DNA of 64,000 nucleotides, from assembly GCF_030317145.1 (NCBI RefSeq), contig NZ_JASZYE010000001.1, positions 1,798,001 to 1,862,000 on the forward strand. Direction: 5' to 3'. The DNA comes from Variovorax flavidus. Lineage in GTDB: Bacteria > Pseudomonadota > Gammaproteobacteria > Burkholderiales > Burkholderiaceae_C. Positions within the stretch are counted from its first letter, which is position 1; every line of letters begins with the position of its first letter. The notes below the pieces were generated by a model that was given only the letters and a program-made list of their open reading frames with translations, had not been told where the DNA came from and did no database searches. The position numbers were made by a program, and so were the translations under genes. This document shows positions 44,282 through 53,040 of the stretch, piece after piece.

Positions 44282-44305
44282 ATTTCCAACAACCGAGAGA
44301 CAACC

Positions 44306-45316
44306 ATGACATCGCAAAGAATCACTTTCGCAACACCGTTCACACGCCGCACACTGGTTGCGCTCATCGCGGCTTCCGGCATGGCCGGCGCGGGGCTCGC
44401 CGTCGCCGAGGACGGGCCGTATCCAAGCCGCCCCATCACCCTGGTGGTTCCCACCGCGCCCGGCGGCACGACCGACATCTCGGCACGCATGCTGGCCGAT
44501 CCGCTGGGCAAGGCGCTCGGCCAATCGGTGATCGTCGACAACAAGGGTGGGGGCAATGGGGCGATTGCCGCCATCGCGGTGAAGCGCGCCGACCCGGCCG
44601 GCTATACGTTGTTGATGCAGTACTCGGGCTACCACGTGATCACCCCGCATGTGAGTCAGCAGAAGCCGCAATGGTCCGCGGAGGATTTCCGTCCCGTTGC
44701 CAACGTGCTGAGCGCGCCCCAGGTCATCGTGGTGCGCGAGGGCGTGCCTGCGAAGAACCTCGCCGAGTTGATCGCCTACGCGAAGGCCAACCCGGGCAAG
44801 CTGACCTATGCGTCGTCCGGCAATGGTTCGCTCCAGCACGTGACGGGCGCCATGCTCGAGCAGCAGGCCGGCATCCAGCTCACGCACGTGCCATACAAGG
44901 GAACAGGCCCGGCGCTGCAAGACCTGCTCGGCGGCCAGGTCGACATGACCTTCGGCACGCCGCCGCCCTTCATGCAGCACATCCAGGCGGGCAAGTTGCG
45001 CGCGCTGGCGGTCACCGGCAAGGCACGGCTGCCTTCGTTGCCCAACGTGCCGACGGCCGCCGAGGCCGGCATGCCCAAGCTCGACGCCACCTCATGGTTC
45101 GCGCTGTTCGCGCCGGCCAAGACACCGCAGGCCGTGGTCGACCGCCTGACCAGCGAGATCGCCAAGATCACTGCGACGCAGGCTTTCCAGCAGAAGGCGG
45201 CTGAACAGGGAGCCTCCGCCGACTACATGGACCCGAAGAAGCTCGGCGACTACAGCAAGGCGGAACTGGCTCGCTGGGGGGATGTGGTCAAGGCGGCGCG
45301 AATCCAGGCCGAGTGA
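44306..45316 (+). CDS. Tripartite tricarboxylate transporter (Bug) binding protein
   Basis: 336-aa periplasmic protein of the Bug/TctC type. Signal region RRTLVALIAASGMAGAGLAVA precedes the YPSRPITLVVPTAPGGTTDISARMLA motif that defines the family. It binds carboxylates or other small acids for TctAB uptake; no TctAB genes are adjacent. Its place right after the lyase gene suggests it captures the same pathway's substrate. Two tandem hairpins follow the stop. Confidence 0.92.
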   Translation: MTSQRITFATPFTRRTLVALIAASGMAGAGLAVAEDGPYPSRPITLVVPTAPGGTTDISARMLADPLGKALGQSVIVDNKGGGNGAIAAIAVKRADPAGYTLLMQYSGYHVITPHVSQQKPQWSAEDFRPVANVLSAPQVIVVREGVPAKNLAELIAYAKANPGKLTYASSGNGSLQHVTGAMLEQQAGIQLTHVPYKGTGPALQDLLGGQVDMTFGTPPPFMQHIQAGKLRALAVTGKARLPSLPNVPTAAEAGMPKLDATSWFALFAPAKTPQAVVDRLTSEIAKITATQAFQQKAAEQGASADYMDPKKLGDYSKAELARWGDVVKAARIQAE

Positions 45317-45325
45317 GCGCGCGCC

Positions 45326-45392
45326 CACCCGGAGCCGGTGGCCGGGTGAACCAAGGAAGACACCGGAAGCCGATGGGTTTCCGGTTCTTCCT
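45326..45392 (+). terminator. Tandem hairpins after the Bug gene
   Basis: CACCCGG/CCGGGTG (45326-45348) followed by a longer stem AGGAAGA-c-ACCGGAA (45354-45368) with TTCCGGT-TCTTCCT (45379-45392), one bulged C. Both lie in the 232-base gap before rsbR. There is no long T run, so termination is probable but not certain. Confidence 0.5.
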
Positions 45393-45548
45393 CGTCAGCC
45401 CGGAGCCCGACACTCTGTAGGCCAACGCCGCGGCAACTCTCCCGGGCCTCGGAGGGGGGCAACCGGCCCATAGAATTGCCCGCGCCTTGCGCCTGCCCGG
45501 ATTTCCCGAGGCAAGCGTCGTTCCCCTCAAGCCCGGGAAGTCAAACAC

Positions 45549-46394
45549 ATGAAGAGTGAACTCCAAGCGATCCTGTCTGCCTTGCAGGACGACAAAGGCA
45601 GAGTCGTCGAGGTCTGGCTCGACGAAGTCGGGGCCACCGATCCGGCTGCACGCCGGGCGATCCAGCCGGATGCGGAAGAACTGCTCCGGCTGCTGCGCGA
45701 GGCGTTGGCGGCAGACGCCGACCCGGGCGCGATGGAAGCCCCGGCATGGGCCGGCACCCGCCAGGTCCTGGAGTCCCTGTCGCGCTCGCGAGCCGCACGA
45801 GGCCAGTCGGCCGGCGACACCAGCCTCTTTGTCCTCGCCCTCAAGAAGCCGCTGTTCGACGGGCTGCAGCGCAAGCTGGCCTCCGACCCCGCTGCCCTGA
45901 TGCCGGCCCTGTGGACGGCCACGACGCTGGTCGACAAGCTCGCACAGCGCACGGTCGCCACCTTCCAGCAGGCGCACGAGGACATCATCAAGCGCCAGCA
46001 GGAAGAGCTGCTCGAGCTGTCCACGCCCGTCATCAAGCTGTGGGACGGCGTGCTGGCCGTTCCCATGATCGGCATCCTGGACAGCAACCGGACGCAGATC
46101 GTCATGGAGACCCTGCTCCAGAAGATCGTGGAAACCGAGTCGGAGCTCGCGATCATCGACATCACCGGCGTGCCCACCGTGGACACGCTGGTCGCGCAGC
46201 ATCTGCTCAAGACAGTCAGTGCGATCCGACTGATGGGCGCCGACTGCATCATCAGCGGGATCCGCCCCCAGATTGCGCAGACCATCGTTCACCTGGGGAT
46301 CGACCTGCAGGGCATCAGCACCAAGGCCACGCTGGCCGACGCGCTGGGCCTCGCGTTCCAGAAGACGGGCTGGCGCATCACGCACAGCGACTGA
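45549..46394 (+). CDS. rsbR: Stressosome protein RsbR
   Basis: 281-aa protein. N-terminal about 150 residues are helical (RsbRD-like sensor) and the C-terminus is a STAS domain (VPMIGILDSNRTQIVMETLL, then IIDITGVPTVDTLVAQHL). Thr213 is at the site phosphorylated by RsbT in RsbRA and Thr245 (IAQT) is near the second site; this mapping is from memory. It forms the stressosome scaffold with RsbS. The gene opens a run of coupled genes rsbR-rsbS-rsbT and a phosphatase. The preceding 230 bases hold two hairpins and presumably the promoter. Confidence 0.88.
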   Translation: MKSELQAILSALQDDKGRVVEVWLDEVGATDPAARRAIQPDAEELLRLLREALAADADPGAMEAPAWAGTRQVLESLSRSRAARGQSAGDTSLFVLALKKPLFDGLQRKLASDPAALMPALWTATTLVDKLAQRTVATFQQAHEDIIKRQQEELLELSTPVIKLWDGVLAVPMIGILDSNRTQIVMETLLQKIVETESELAIIDITGVPTVDTLVAQHLLKTVSAIRLMGADCIISGIRPQIAQTIVHLGIDLQGISTKATLADALGLAFQKTGWRITHSD

Positions 46395-46401
46395 AGCCGC
46401 C

Positions 46402-46776
46402 ATGGAACGCATCCCGATCCTGCGCATGGGCGAAACGCTGCTGGTCACCATCCAGGTGGACATGCAGGACCAGACGGCCCTGACTTTGCAGGACGACCTG
46501 GCCGACAAGATCGCCAAGACCGGCGCCAGCGGCGTCATGATCGACATCACCGCGCTGGAGATCGTCGACTCCTTCGTCGGGCGCATGCTCACCAGCATCT
46601 CGAGCATCGCGCGCATTCTTTCGGCAACGACGGTCGTCGTCGGCATGCAGCCGGCAGTTGCCATCACCCTGATCGAACTCGGCTTGTCGCTCGAAGGCGT
46701 CAGGACCGCGCTCAATGTCGAGCGCGGCATGGAGCTCCTGCGCAAGGCGCGCCAGGAGAGCCGACTTGGAAACTGA
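46402..46776 (+). CDS. rsbS: Stressosome antagonist RsbS
   Basis: 124-aa STAS-domain protein. Ser57 in IDITALEIVDSFVGR is at the position of the phosphorylated Ser59 of B. subtilis RsbS. It binds RsbT and releases it when phosphorylated. ATG 46402 is 7 bases after the rsbR stop; a longer frame from 46273 overlaps rsbR and is not used. Its 3' end overlaps rsbT. Confidence 0.9.
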   Translation: MERIPILRMGETLLVTIQVDMQDQTALTLQDDLADKIAKTGASGVMIDITALEIVDSFVGRMLTSISSIARILSATTVVVGMQPAVAITLIELGLSLEGVRTALNVERGMELLRKARQESRLGN

Positions 46777-47170
46777 GCGCTCCGGCGAACTTCCGGTGCT
46801 GTCCGAGCAGAACATCGTGACCAGCCGCCAGCTGGTGCGCGCTCTTTGCCAGCGGCTCAAATTCTCCCTGGTCGACCAGACCAAGATGATCACCGCCGCG
46901 AGCGAACTGTCGCGCAACACGCTGATTCACGGCGGCGGCGGGCGCATGCGCTGGGAGCTGCTCGAACGCGAAGGCAAGCAGGGCCTGCAGCTGCATTTCG
47001 AGGACGAGGGCCCCGGCATCGCGGACGTGAAGCTGGCCTTGACCGACGGCTGGACGAGCGGCAGCGGCATGGGCCTGGGCTTGCCCGGAAGCAGGCGCCT
47101 GGTGAGCGATTTCGAGATCGACTCCGCGCCCGGCCGAGGCACTCGAGTGAGCATCACCAAGTGGAAGTGA
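46766..47170 (+). CDS. rsbT: Stressosome kinase RsbT
   Basis: 134-aa GHKL kinase. N box ELSRNTLIHGGGG, G1 box DEGPGIAD and G2 box SGMGLGLPGSRRL are present. TTG 46766 is chosen because AGGAG lies about 7 nt upstream and the protein then matches RsbT in length; the reading from 46715 would overlap rsbS by 62 bases. It phosphorylates RsbS/RsbR and, once freed, turns on the next partner. In Gram-negatives this partner is often a phosphatase or histidine kinase, as seen downstream here. Confidence 0.88.
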   Translation: METERSGELPVLSEQNIVTSRQLVRALCQRLKFSLVDQTKMITAASELSRNTLIHGGGGRMRWELLEREGKQGLQLHFEDEGPGIADVKLALTDGWTSGSGMGLGLPGSRRLVSDFEIDSAPGRGTRVSITKWK

Positions 47171-48183
47171 TCCGGGGCTGGACCCACATCTCCTTTCCCA
47201 TGGGCGACGCCAGCCGCGTCGGGGAGGCGCGACGCCACGCCGCCCAGGCCGCCGCGGAACTGGGCCTCAGTGACACGGAGGCGGGACGCCTGGCCCTGGT
47301 GGTCACCGAACTCGGCACCAACCTGCTGCGCCATGCGCGCCATGGCCAACTGCTGATCGCGGCCCGGCCCGATCACTCGGACGTCGAGGTGCTGGCCATC
47401 GACGAGGGCCCCGGCATCGAGGATGTGGCGCGGGCCATGGAAGACGGCTTCACCACCGGCAGTTCCCCCGGCACCGGCCTCGGCGCAGTCAAGCGCCTGG
47501 CCAGCGACTTCGACATCCACAGCGCGGTGCCGCATGGCACGGTGTGCCTCGCCCGGGTGCGCAAGCACGCCGCGACTGGCGTCGGGCACGCTGCAGACAG
47601 ACACGCCTTCGAGGTCGGCGCCGTCTGCGTGCCGATACCCGGCGAGACTGAGTGCGGCGACTCGTGGGGCGCAGCCTTCGATGCTGCGGGGCTCACGGCG
47701 CTGGTCGCGGACGGCCTGGGGCACGGCCCGGAGGCCGCCAAGCCTTCGCAACTGGCGGTTGCCACCCTCTTGGACGAGCCGCTGCGCGACCTTCGAGGCA
47801 TGGTCGAACAGATCCACGTCGATCTCAAGACGACCCGCGGCGCGGCCGTGTGCGTGGTCCGGCTTTCCGGCGATGACACGCTGCGATGCGCTGGCGCCGG
47901 CAATGTGGCGGTGCGGGTTGTCTCCGGCGTCTACGACCGCTCGATGGTCACCCAGCATGGCACGGCCGGCGTGCAGATACGCAAGCCCGACGAAACCTCG
48001 ATGGCGCTGCCGCTCCATGCGCTGGTCGTCGTGCACAGCGACGGCATCGCGTCGCGGTGGGATACTCAACACATCCTGCCGGTGCTCGGGCGAGACCCGG
48101 CCCTGGTGGCGGCCATCCTGATGCGCCACCATTCCAGAAAGCGCGACGATGCCACCATCGTGGTGGTCCGTCGAAGGGACTAG
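47161..48183 (+). CDS. HATPase / PP2C (RsbX-like) fusion
   Basis: 340-aa protein with two halves. The first (1-135) is a GHKL ATP-binding fold like anti-sigma kinases (ALVVTELGTNLLRHARHG, DEGPGIED, SSPGTGLGAVKRL). The second (about 140-340) is a SpoIIE/RsbX-type PP2C phosphatase (ALVADGLGHGPEAA, VVVHSDGIASRWD, DDATIVVVRR). It would return RsbR/RsbS to the resting state. I use GTG 47161, with GTG 47167 overlapping the rsbT stop as the alternative. Such RsbX-type fusions are often found next to rsbRST. Confidence 0.85.
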   Translation: MEVIRGWTHISFPMGDASRVGEARRHAAQAAAELGLSDTEAGRLALVVTELGTNLLRHARHGQLLIAARPDHSDVEVLAIDEGPGIEDVARAMEDGFTTGSSPGTGLGAVKRLASDFDIHSAVPHGTVCLARVRKHAATGVGHAADRHAFEVGAVCVPIPGETECGDSWGAAFDAAGLTALVADGLGHGPEAAKPSQLAVATLLDEPLRDLRGMVEQIHVDLKTTRGAAVCVVRLSGDDTLRCAGAGNVAVRVVSGVYDRSMVTQHGTAGVQIRKPDETSMALPLHALVVVHSDGIASRWDTQHILPVLGRDPALVAAILMRHHSRKRDDATIVVVRRRD

Positions 48184-48185
48184 GG

Positions 48186-49076
48186 ATGTCGACCACAGAT
48201 ACAGAGCAGTCCAGCATCGATGCGGCGGCCCTGGCGGCAAGCCAGCAGGAGGTCGAAGCTCTGCGAGCCGAACTCGAGGAAACCAACCGGGGCGTGGTGG
48301 CGCTCTACGCCGAACTCGACGCGCAGGCCGAACAGCTCAAGCGGGCGACCGAGCTCAAGAGCCGCTTCCTCGCCTACATGAGCCACGAGTTCCGGACGCC
48401 CATCAGCGCCATCCGGAGCATCGCCCGCCTTCTCGTGGACCGGGTCGATGGTCCCCTGACGCCGGAGCAGGAGAAACAGGTCGCCTTCATCCAGTCGACG
48501 GCCACGGAGTTCTCCGACATGGTCGACGACCTGCTGGACCTCGCCAAGATCGAGGCCGGCAGGGTCGAGATCTCGCCGGCCTGGTTCGAGATGGTCGACC
48601 TCTTTTCGGCGTTGCGCGGCATGTTCAAGCCGGTGCTGACGAATCCCGACATGTCGCTGGTGTTCGAGGAACCGGAGGGTCTGCCCAAGCTCTACACCGA
48701 CGATCGGAAGCTGTCCCAGATCCTGCGCAACTTCATCTCCAACGCCCTGAAGTTCACGACCCATGGGGAAGTCCGGGTTTCGGCCACGCGCGAGGGGGAG
48801 GCTTTCATCAGGTTCTCGGTGAGCGATACCGGCATCGGCATCGATTCGAAGTACCACGGCGCCGTGTTCAACGACTTCTCCCAGATCGATTCCCCGGTGC
48901 AGAAGCGCCTGCGGGGCACCGGCCTGGGCCTGTCCCTGAGCAAGCAGCTGGCCATCCTGCTGGGCGGCCGGGTGGAACTGGAGAGCGAGCTGGGCAAGGG
49001 GTCGACGTTCTCGGTGATCGTCCCGGTCCAGCTCGAGATATCTGCCCGACCGCAGGGCACTGGCGTCGCGGGGTGA
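48186..49076 (+). CDS. Soluble sensor histidine kinase
   Basis: 296-aa kinase without transmembrane segments. A coiled coil (residues 15-60, EVEALRAELEETNRGVVALYAELDAQAEQLK) leads to HisKA (AYMSHEFRTPISAI) and HATPase (NFISNALKF, DTGIGIDS, GTGLGLSL). It begins 3 bases after the phosphatase gene and precedes a hybrid kinase by 3 bases, so it belongs to the same transcript. It is a likely direct output of the released RsbT. Confidence 0.88.
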   Translation: MSTTDTEQSSIDAAALAASQQEVEALRAELEETNRGVVALYAELDAQAEQLKRATELKSRFLAYMSHEFRTPISAIRSIARLLVDRVDGPLTPEQEKQVAFIQSTATEFSDMVDDLLDLAKIEAGRVEISPAWFEMVDLFSALRGMFKPVLTNPDMSLVFEEPEGLPKLYTDDRKLSQILRNFISNALKFTTHGEVRVSATREGEAFIRFSVSDTGIGIDSKYHGAVFNDFSQIDSPVQKRLRGTGLGLSLSKQLAILLGGRVELESELGKGSTFSVIVPVQLEISARPQGTGVAG

Positions 49077-49079
49077 TTC

Positions 49080-51083
49080 GTGCCTGAAAGCGTCATCCAG
49101 ACCACCATCGATCGCAGCCAGCACGTGGTGCTGGTGGTCGACGACAACCCGACGACACGCTACTCCACTGCGCGCTTCGTTCGCGCGGCCGGCTTCCTGA
49201 CGGAAGAAGCCGCTACCGGCGCCGAGGCGGTGGCCAAGTCCGTCCGGCGCGTCTCGGCGGTGGTCCTGGACGTCCACCTGCCCGACATGAGCGGCTTCGA
49301 GGTCTGCCGGCTGATCCGTTCGGACGAGCGCACATCGCTGCTGCCCATCATCCATCTGTCGGCCACCTACGTGGAAAACGAGGACAAGGTCGCAGGCCTG
49401 AACGCGGGCGCCGACGCCTACCTGGTCCATCCGGTGGAACCGGCGGTCCTCACCGCCACGCTGCAGGCGTTGATCCGCGCGCGCCTGGCGGAAGACAGCT
49501 TCCGGCGCAGCGACATCCGCTTTCGCGCGGTCTTCAGCCAGGCCCTCAGCGGCATGGCGCTGTTCCAGGCCAACGGCGCGTTCGCGGACGTGAACCCGGC
49601 GATGGCGCGGATGCTGGGCCGGTCGCGGGAAGAACTGCTCGGCCGGCCCATCAGCGACTTTGCACCGTCCGAATGGACCGACTTCGTGAGCCACCGGACG
49701 ATCACCGCGCTGGAGGAAGGCGCCTCCTGGCACGGCGAGTTTCCGCTCATGCGTCCGGACGGTGCCTGGGTCTACCTGCAATGGAGCATCTCCGCCCACC
49801 TGGAGCCGGGGCTTCGCATCGGCATTGCGGTCGACGTGTCCGAGCGGCAGGAGCTGGATCGACGGCGGCAGGAGGTGCTGGAGCGCGAACAGGCGGCGCG
49901 GACCACGGCCGAGCGCCACAGCCGCACGAAGGACGACTTCGTCGCCGTCCTGTCGCACGAGTTGCGCACGCCCCTCAACTCCATCTCCGGCTGGGTGCAC
50001 ATCCTCAAGAAGCGCGGCACCACACCCGAGATGCTGAAGGGCCTGGAGGCCATCGACCGCAATGTCCATGCGCAGGCGCGCATCATCTCGGACATCCTCG
50101 ACGTTTCGCGCATCAACTCCGGCAAGCTGCGCCTGGACCGCCAGTGGACCGACCCGGCGGAAGTCGTGAACACCGCGATCGACGCGCTTCGCGATTCGAT
50201 CAGTGCCAAGCAGCTCACGCTCGACATCCAGTCCCCGGGCGATTCGCGCTCGGCATGGCTCGACCCGACACGCTTCCAGCAGATCGTGTGGAACCTGATG
50301 ACCAATGCCATCAAGTTCTCCAGGGAAGGCGGCGCCATCGAGGTCGTGCTTGCGCGTGAAGGCGACGTGCTGAAGCTGTCGGTGCGCGACTTCGGCAGAG
50401 GCATCCGGCCCGATTTCATCGAGCACCTGTTCGACCGCTTCACGCAGAGCGACTCCCCGGACAGCCGTTTCCACGGCGGCCTCGGGCTGGGGCTGTCGAT
50501 CGTCAAGCACCTGGCTGAACTGCACGGCGGTGGTGTGGTCGCGGCGAGCGAGGGAGAGGACAAGGGAGCCCTCTTCGAGGTCGAGCTTCATGTGGCCCAG
50601 ACCGATACCGAGGCCGCGCCGGGCGCCGTGCATGACGCCGACGAAATCCCCTCGACCCATAGCTCGCCGCTCAAGGACATGGAGGTGCTGGTCGTCGAGG
50701 ACAGCACCGATGCCAGCGAGATGCTGCATGTCGTGCTGGCGGACGCAGGCGCCCACGTGCGACTGGCCATCGACTACGACAGCGCGCTCCAGGCCGCGGC
50801 ACAAAGCTGGCCGGACGTGCTGGTCAGCGACATCGGCCTGCCGGGGCGAGACGGCTATGAATTGATCCGCGAACTTCGCAGCGCCGCTCACGCCACGATG
50901 GGGCGTCGTCTCCTTGCCGTCGCGCTGACGGCCTTCTCCCGCAACCAGGACAGGGAACGCGCCCTGGCCGCAGGTTTCGACGTCCACCTGGGAAAGCCGC
51001 TGCAGCCGCACCGCCTGATCGCCGCCATCGTCGAACTCGCTGGACGCACGCCTGGCGACGCGGGAGACGGCAGCCTGGCGTGA
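49080..51083 (+). CDS. Hybrid histidine kinase (REC-PAS-HisKA-HATPase-REC)
   Basis: 667-aa hybrid kinase. An N-terminal receiver (about 15-130, Asp in VVLDVHLPDMSG) is followed by a PAS domain (about 140-265), HisKA (LSHELRTPLNSISGW, about 300), HATPase (NLMTNAIKF, DFGRGI, GLGLGLSIV) and a C-terminal receiver (MEVLVVEDSTDASEM, Asp in VSDIGLPGRDG). GTG 49080 is the start. It overlaps the hydrolase gene at its end (GTGA). It lies at the end of the stressosome cluster and may pass its signal on by phosphorelay. Confidence 0.88.
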   Translation: MPESVIQTTIDRSQHVVLVVDDNPTTRYSTARFVRAAGFLTEEAATGAEAVAKSVRRVSAVVLDVHLPDMSGFEVCRLIRSDERTSLLPIIHLSATYVENEDKVAGLNAGADAYLVHPVEPAVLTATLQALIRARLAEDSFRRSDIRFRAVFSQALSGMALFQANGAFADVNPAMARMLGRSREELLGRPISDFAPSEWTDFVSHRTITALEEGASWHGEFPLMRPDGAWVYLQWSISAHLEPGLRIGIAVDVSERQELDRRRQEVLEREQAARTTAERHSRTKDDFVAVLSHELRTPLNSISGWVHILKKRGTTPEMLKGLEAIDRNVHAQARIISDILDVSRINSGKLRLDRQWTDPAEVVNTAIDALRDSISAKQLTLDIQSPGDSRSAWLDPTRFQQIVWNLMTNAIKFSREGGAIEVVLAREGDVLKLSVRDFGRGIRPDFIEHLFDRFTQSDSPDSRFHGGLGLGLSIVKHLAELHGGGVVAASEGEDKGALFEVELHVAQTDTEAAPGAVHDADEIPSTHSSPLKDMEVLVVEDSTDASEMLHVVLADAGAHVRLAIDYDSALQAAAQSWPDVLVSDIGLPGRDGYELIRELRSAAHATMGRRLLAVALTAFSRNQDRERALAAGFDVHLGKPLQPHRLIAAIVELAGRTPGDAGDGSLA

Positions 51084-51946
51084 ACGCTCACCACGGAGCC
51101 CACCTCTTGTCATCCAAAGCCAAAGTCGCCCGCATCGCACTGTCTGCTTCGGCAGCCGCCCTTGGAAGCATCGCGACCTACTGGACCCTCCTCGCCCTGC
51201 GCCAGGGGCACATCCTCTTCGACGCGCGCAAGCACCCCGTCGTCCACCTGTCCGACGACTTTTCCACCTACTCCCACACCGTGCCGGGTGGGATGGTCCG
51301 CGGGTATGTGTATCACCCGCAAGGCGAGGAAGCGCTGCAGGACCTGTTCATCTATTTCGCGGGCCGTGGCGAGGACGTCCGCGCCACGGCCCAGGCGCTG
51401 CACTGGCTTCCCGAAGGTTTCGGATTTGCGGCAATCAACTACCGGGGGGTGGCCGATTCCGAAGGTCATCCGTCCGAAGTCGCCTCAGTCCAGGACGCGT
51501 GCCAGTTTGCCAATCATCTGCGCCGTGCCTTGCCGAACGCGCGCCTGCACGTCGTCGGCCGAAGCCTGGGGACAGGCGTGGCCATCCAGCTGGTGGCGCG
51601 GCAGTCGTTCTCGAGCCTCCAGTTGGTCACGCCATACGATTCGATGCTGGAGGTGGCAAAGCGACGCTTTCCGCTGGTTCCGCTCTCGCTCCTGCTGCGG
51701 CATCAATTCAACTCCCTGGCCCACAGCCGCGAGGTTGCCGCCAAGACCCAGGTTCTGCTGGCCGAGACGGATGACGTCGTGTTGCCGGAGCGCTCCGAGA
51801 AGCTCATCGCCGCCTGGCCGACGCCGGTCTCCGTGCAGACCATCCCCGGCTCCAACCACCACAGCATCATGGGCCTCGAAGCGACCTGGCTCCATCTGAT
51901 CGACTTCGCGTTGACCACAGTCCTGCCTGAGCCCAAGGCGGCCTGA
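51080..51946 (+). CDS. Alpha/beta hydrolase, membrane-anchored
   Basis: 288-aa hydrolase with an N-terminal hydrophobic helix (VARIALSASAAALGSIATYWTLLALRQG). Core motifs are FIYFAGRGEDVRATAQAL, the nucleophile elbow VGRSLGTGVAIQ (Ser) and a C-terminal His in PGSNHHSIMG. The GTG start overlaps the hybrid kinase stop. Substrate unknown. It probably rides on the same transcript without a proven functional link. Confidence 0.82.
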   Translation: MNAHHGAHLLSSKAKVARIALSASAAALGSIATYWTLLALRQGHILFDARKHPVVHLSDDFSTYSHTVPGGMVRGYVYHPQGEEALQDLFIYFAGRGEDVRATAQALHWLPEGFGFAAINYRGVADSEGHPSEVASVQDACQFANHLRRALPNARLHVVGRSLGTGVAIQLVARQSFSSLQLVTPYDSMLEVAKRRFPLVPLSLLLRHQFNSLAHSREVAAKTQVLLAETDDVVLPERSEKLIAAWPTPVSVQTIPGSNHHSIMGLEATWLHLIDFALTTVLPEPKAA

Positions 51947-52038
51947 GCCGAGACAGCTCGAACGGTCCCGCCGCTCACTTGAAATCTGCGCACGGAGCAC
52001 CAGATTCCGTCCCTGGCCAGAATGCCGACGGAGGAACC

Positions 52039-52482
52039 ATGACCGAGACCGATACGCTGCACATCGTGTGCCCGCATTGCCACACCACCAACCGCGTGCG
52101 CAAAGCGCAACTCGGCAGCGCGCCGGACTGCGGCAAGTGCCATCAGCCGCTGTTCACCGGTCACTCAACCGCATTGGACGAAGCCTCCTTCGACCGTCAC
52201 GTCGCACGCAACGAGCTTCCGGTGCTGGTCGATTTCTGGGCGCCGTGGTGCGGGCCGTGCCGCCAGATGGCGCCGGGCTTCGAGCAGGCGGCGGCGCAAC
52301 TGGAGCCCAACGTCAGGCTTGCGAAAGTCGACACCGAGGCCGTCCCCGCCCTCGGCGCGCGCTTCAATATCCGGAGCATCCCGACCCTCGCGCTTTTCAA
52401 GGGCGGGCGGGAGGTGGCGCGTCAGGCCGGCGCCATGGGCGCAGCGGACATCGTCCGATGGGTGCAGGCCCATTCGAAATAG
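52039..52482 (+). CDS. trxC: Thioredoxin 2
   Basis: 147-aa thioredoxin with the N-terminal zinc ribbon of TrxC (CPHC ... CGKC at about 11-36) and the redox motif WAPWCGPCRQM. The thioredoxin fold ends with SIPTLALFKGG. ATG 52039 has GAGGAA immediately upstream and gives the right length. Monocistronic, between the hydrolase and a convergent acetyltransferase gene. Confidence 0.94.
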   Translation: MTETDTLHIVCPHCHTTNRVRKAQLGSAPDCGKCHQPLFTGHSTALDEASFDRHVARNELPVLVDFWAPWCGPCRQMAPGFEQAAAQLEPNVRLAKVDTEAVPALGARFNIRSIPTLALFKGGREVARQAGAMGAADIVRWVQAHSK

Positions 52483-52512
52483 CCGAAGCGACGCGACGGC
52501 CCGCCCGTTCCA

Positions 52513-53040
52513 TCAAGGCAAGGGCAGCTTGTCCGGTTCGGCGCGCGAATCGATCCTGAGTTGAAGAAAGGCAAGGTCGAGCCAGCCGCCGAACTTGGTG
52601 CCGACTTCCTTCAGGAGACCGACTTCCTCGAACCCGAGCTTCTTGTGCATCTCGATGGAGCCGGCATTCTTCGCGTCGATGCCCGCCACCAGCACATGCT
52701 TGCCGATGCTGCGTGCACGATCGATCAGGGCGATCATGAGCGTCTTGCCAATGCCCGCGCCGCGGCAATCCTTGCGAACGTAAACCGAATGCTCCACCGT
52801 GTGGCGGTAGCCATCGAAGGCGCGCCAGTCGCCGAATGACGCATAGCCGGCGACGGCGCCGCTTTCGTCGATCGCCACGAGCACCGGGTAGCCGACGCGT
52901 CGACGGTCGGCCAGCCAGGCTTCACGATTGGCCGCGTCGACGGTCTTCTCGTTCCAGATCGCCGTGGTGTGCAACACCGCGTCGTTGTAGATGGCAACGA
53001 TGCCAGCGATGTCGCCTGCTTCAGCGTCACGTACCTGCAT
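52513..53040 (-). CDS. GNAT acetyltransferase, Pat-like
   Basis: 175-aa GNAT-fold enzyme of the phosphinothricin/methionine-sulfoximine acetyltransferase group. Typical blocks are IAGIVAIYNDAVLHTTAIWNE, SVYVRKDCRGAGIGKTLM (acetyl-CoA binding) and the C-terminal KLGFEEVGLLKEVGTKFGGWLDLAFLQ. It overlaps the upstream isochorismatase-like gene by 14 bases, so the two are co-translated. Confidence 0.9.
   Translation of the reverse strand: MQVRDAEAGDIAGIVAIYNDAVLHTTAIWNEKTVDAANREAWLADRRRVGYPVLVAIDESGAVAGYASFGDWRAFDGYRHTVEHSVYVRKDCRGAGIGKTLMIALIDRARSIGKHVLVAGIDAKNAGSIEMHKKLGFEEVGLLKEVGTKFGGWLDLAFLQLRIDSRAEPDKLPLP

Noticed and set aside
48180..51140. Open minus-strand frame of 986 codons
   Set aside because: Antisense to well-formed kinase genes; its product lacks any family features and is Arg/Ala/Asp-rich, typical of high-GC shadow frames.
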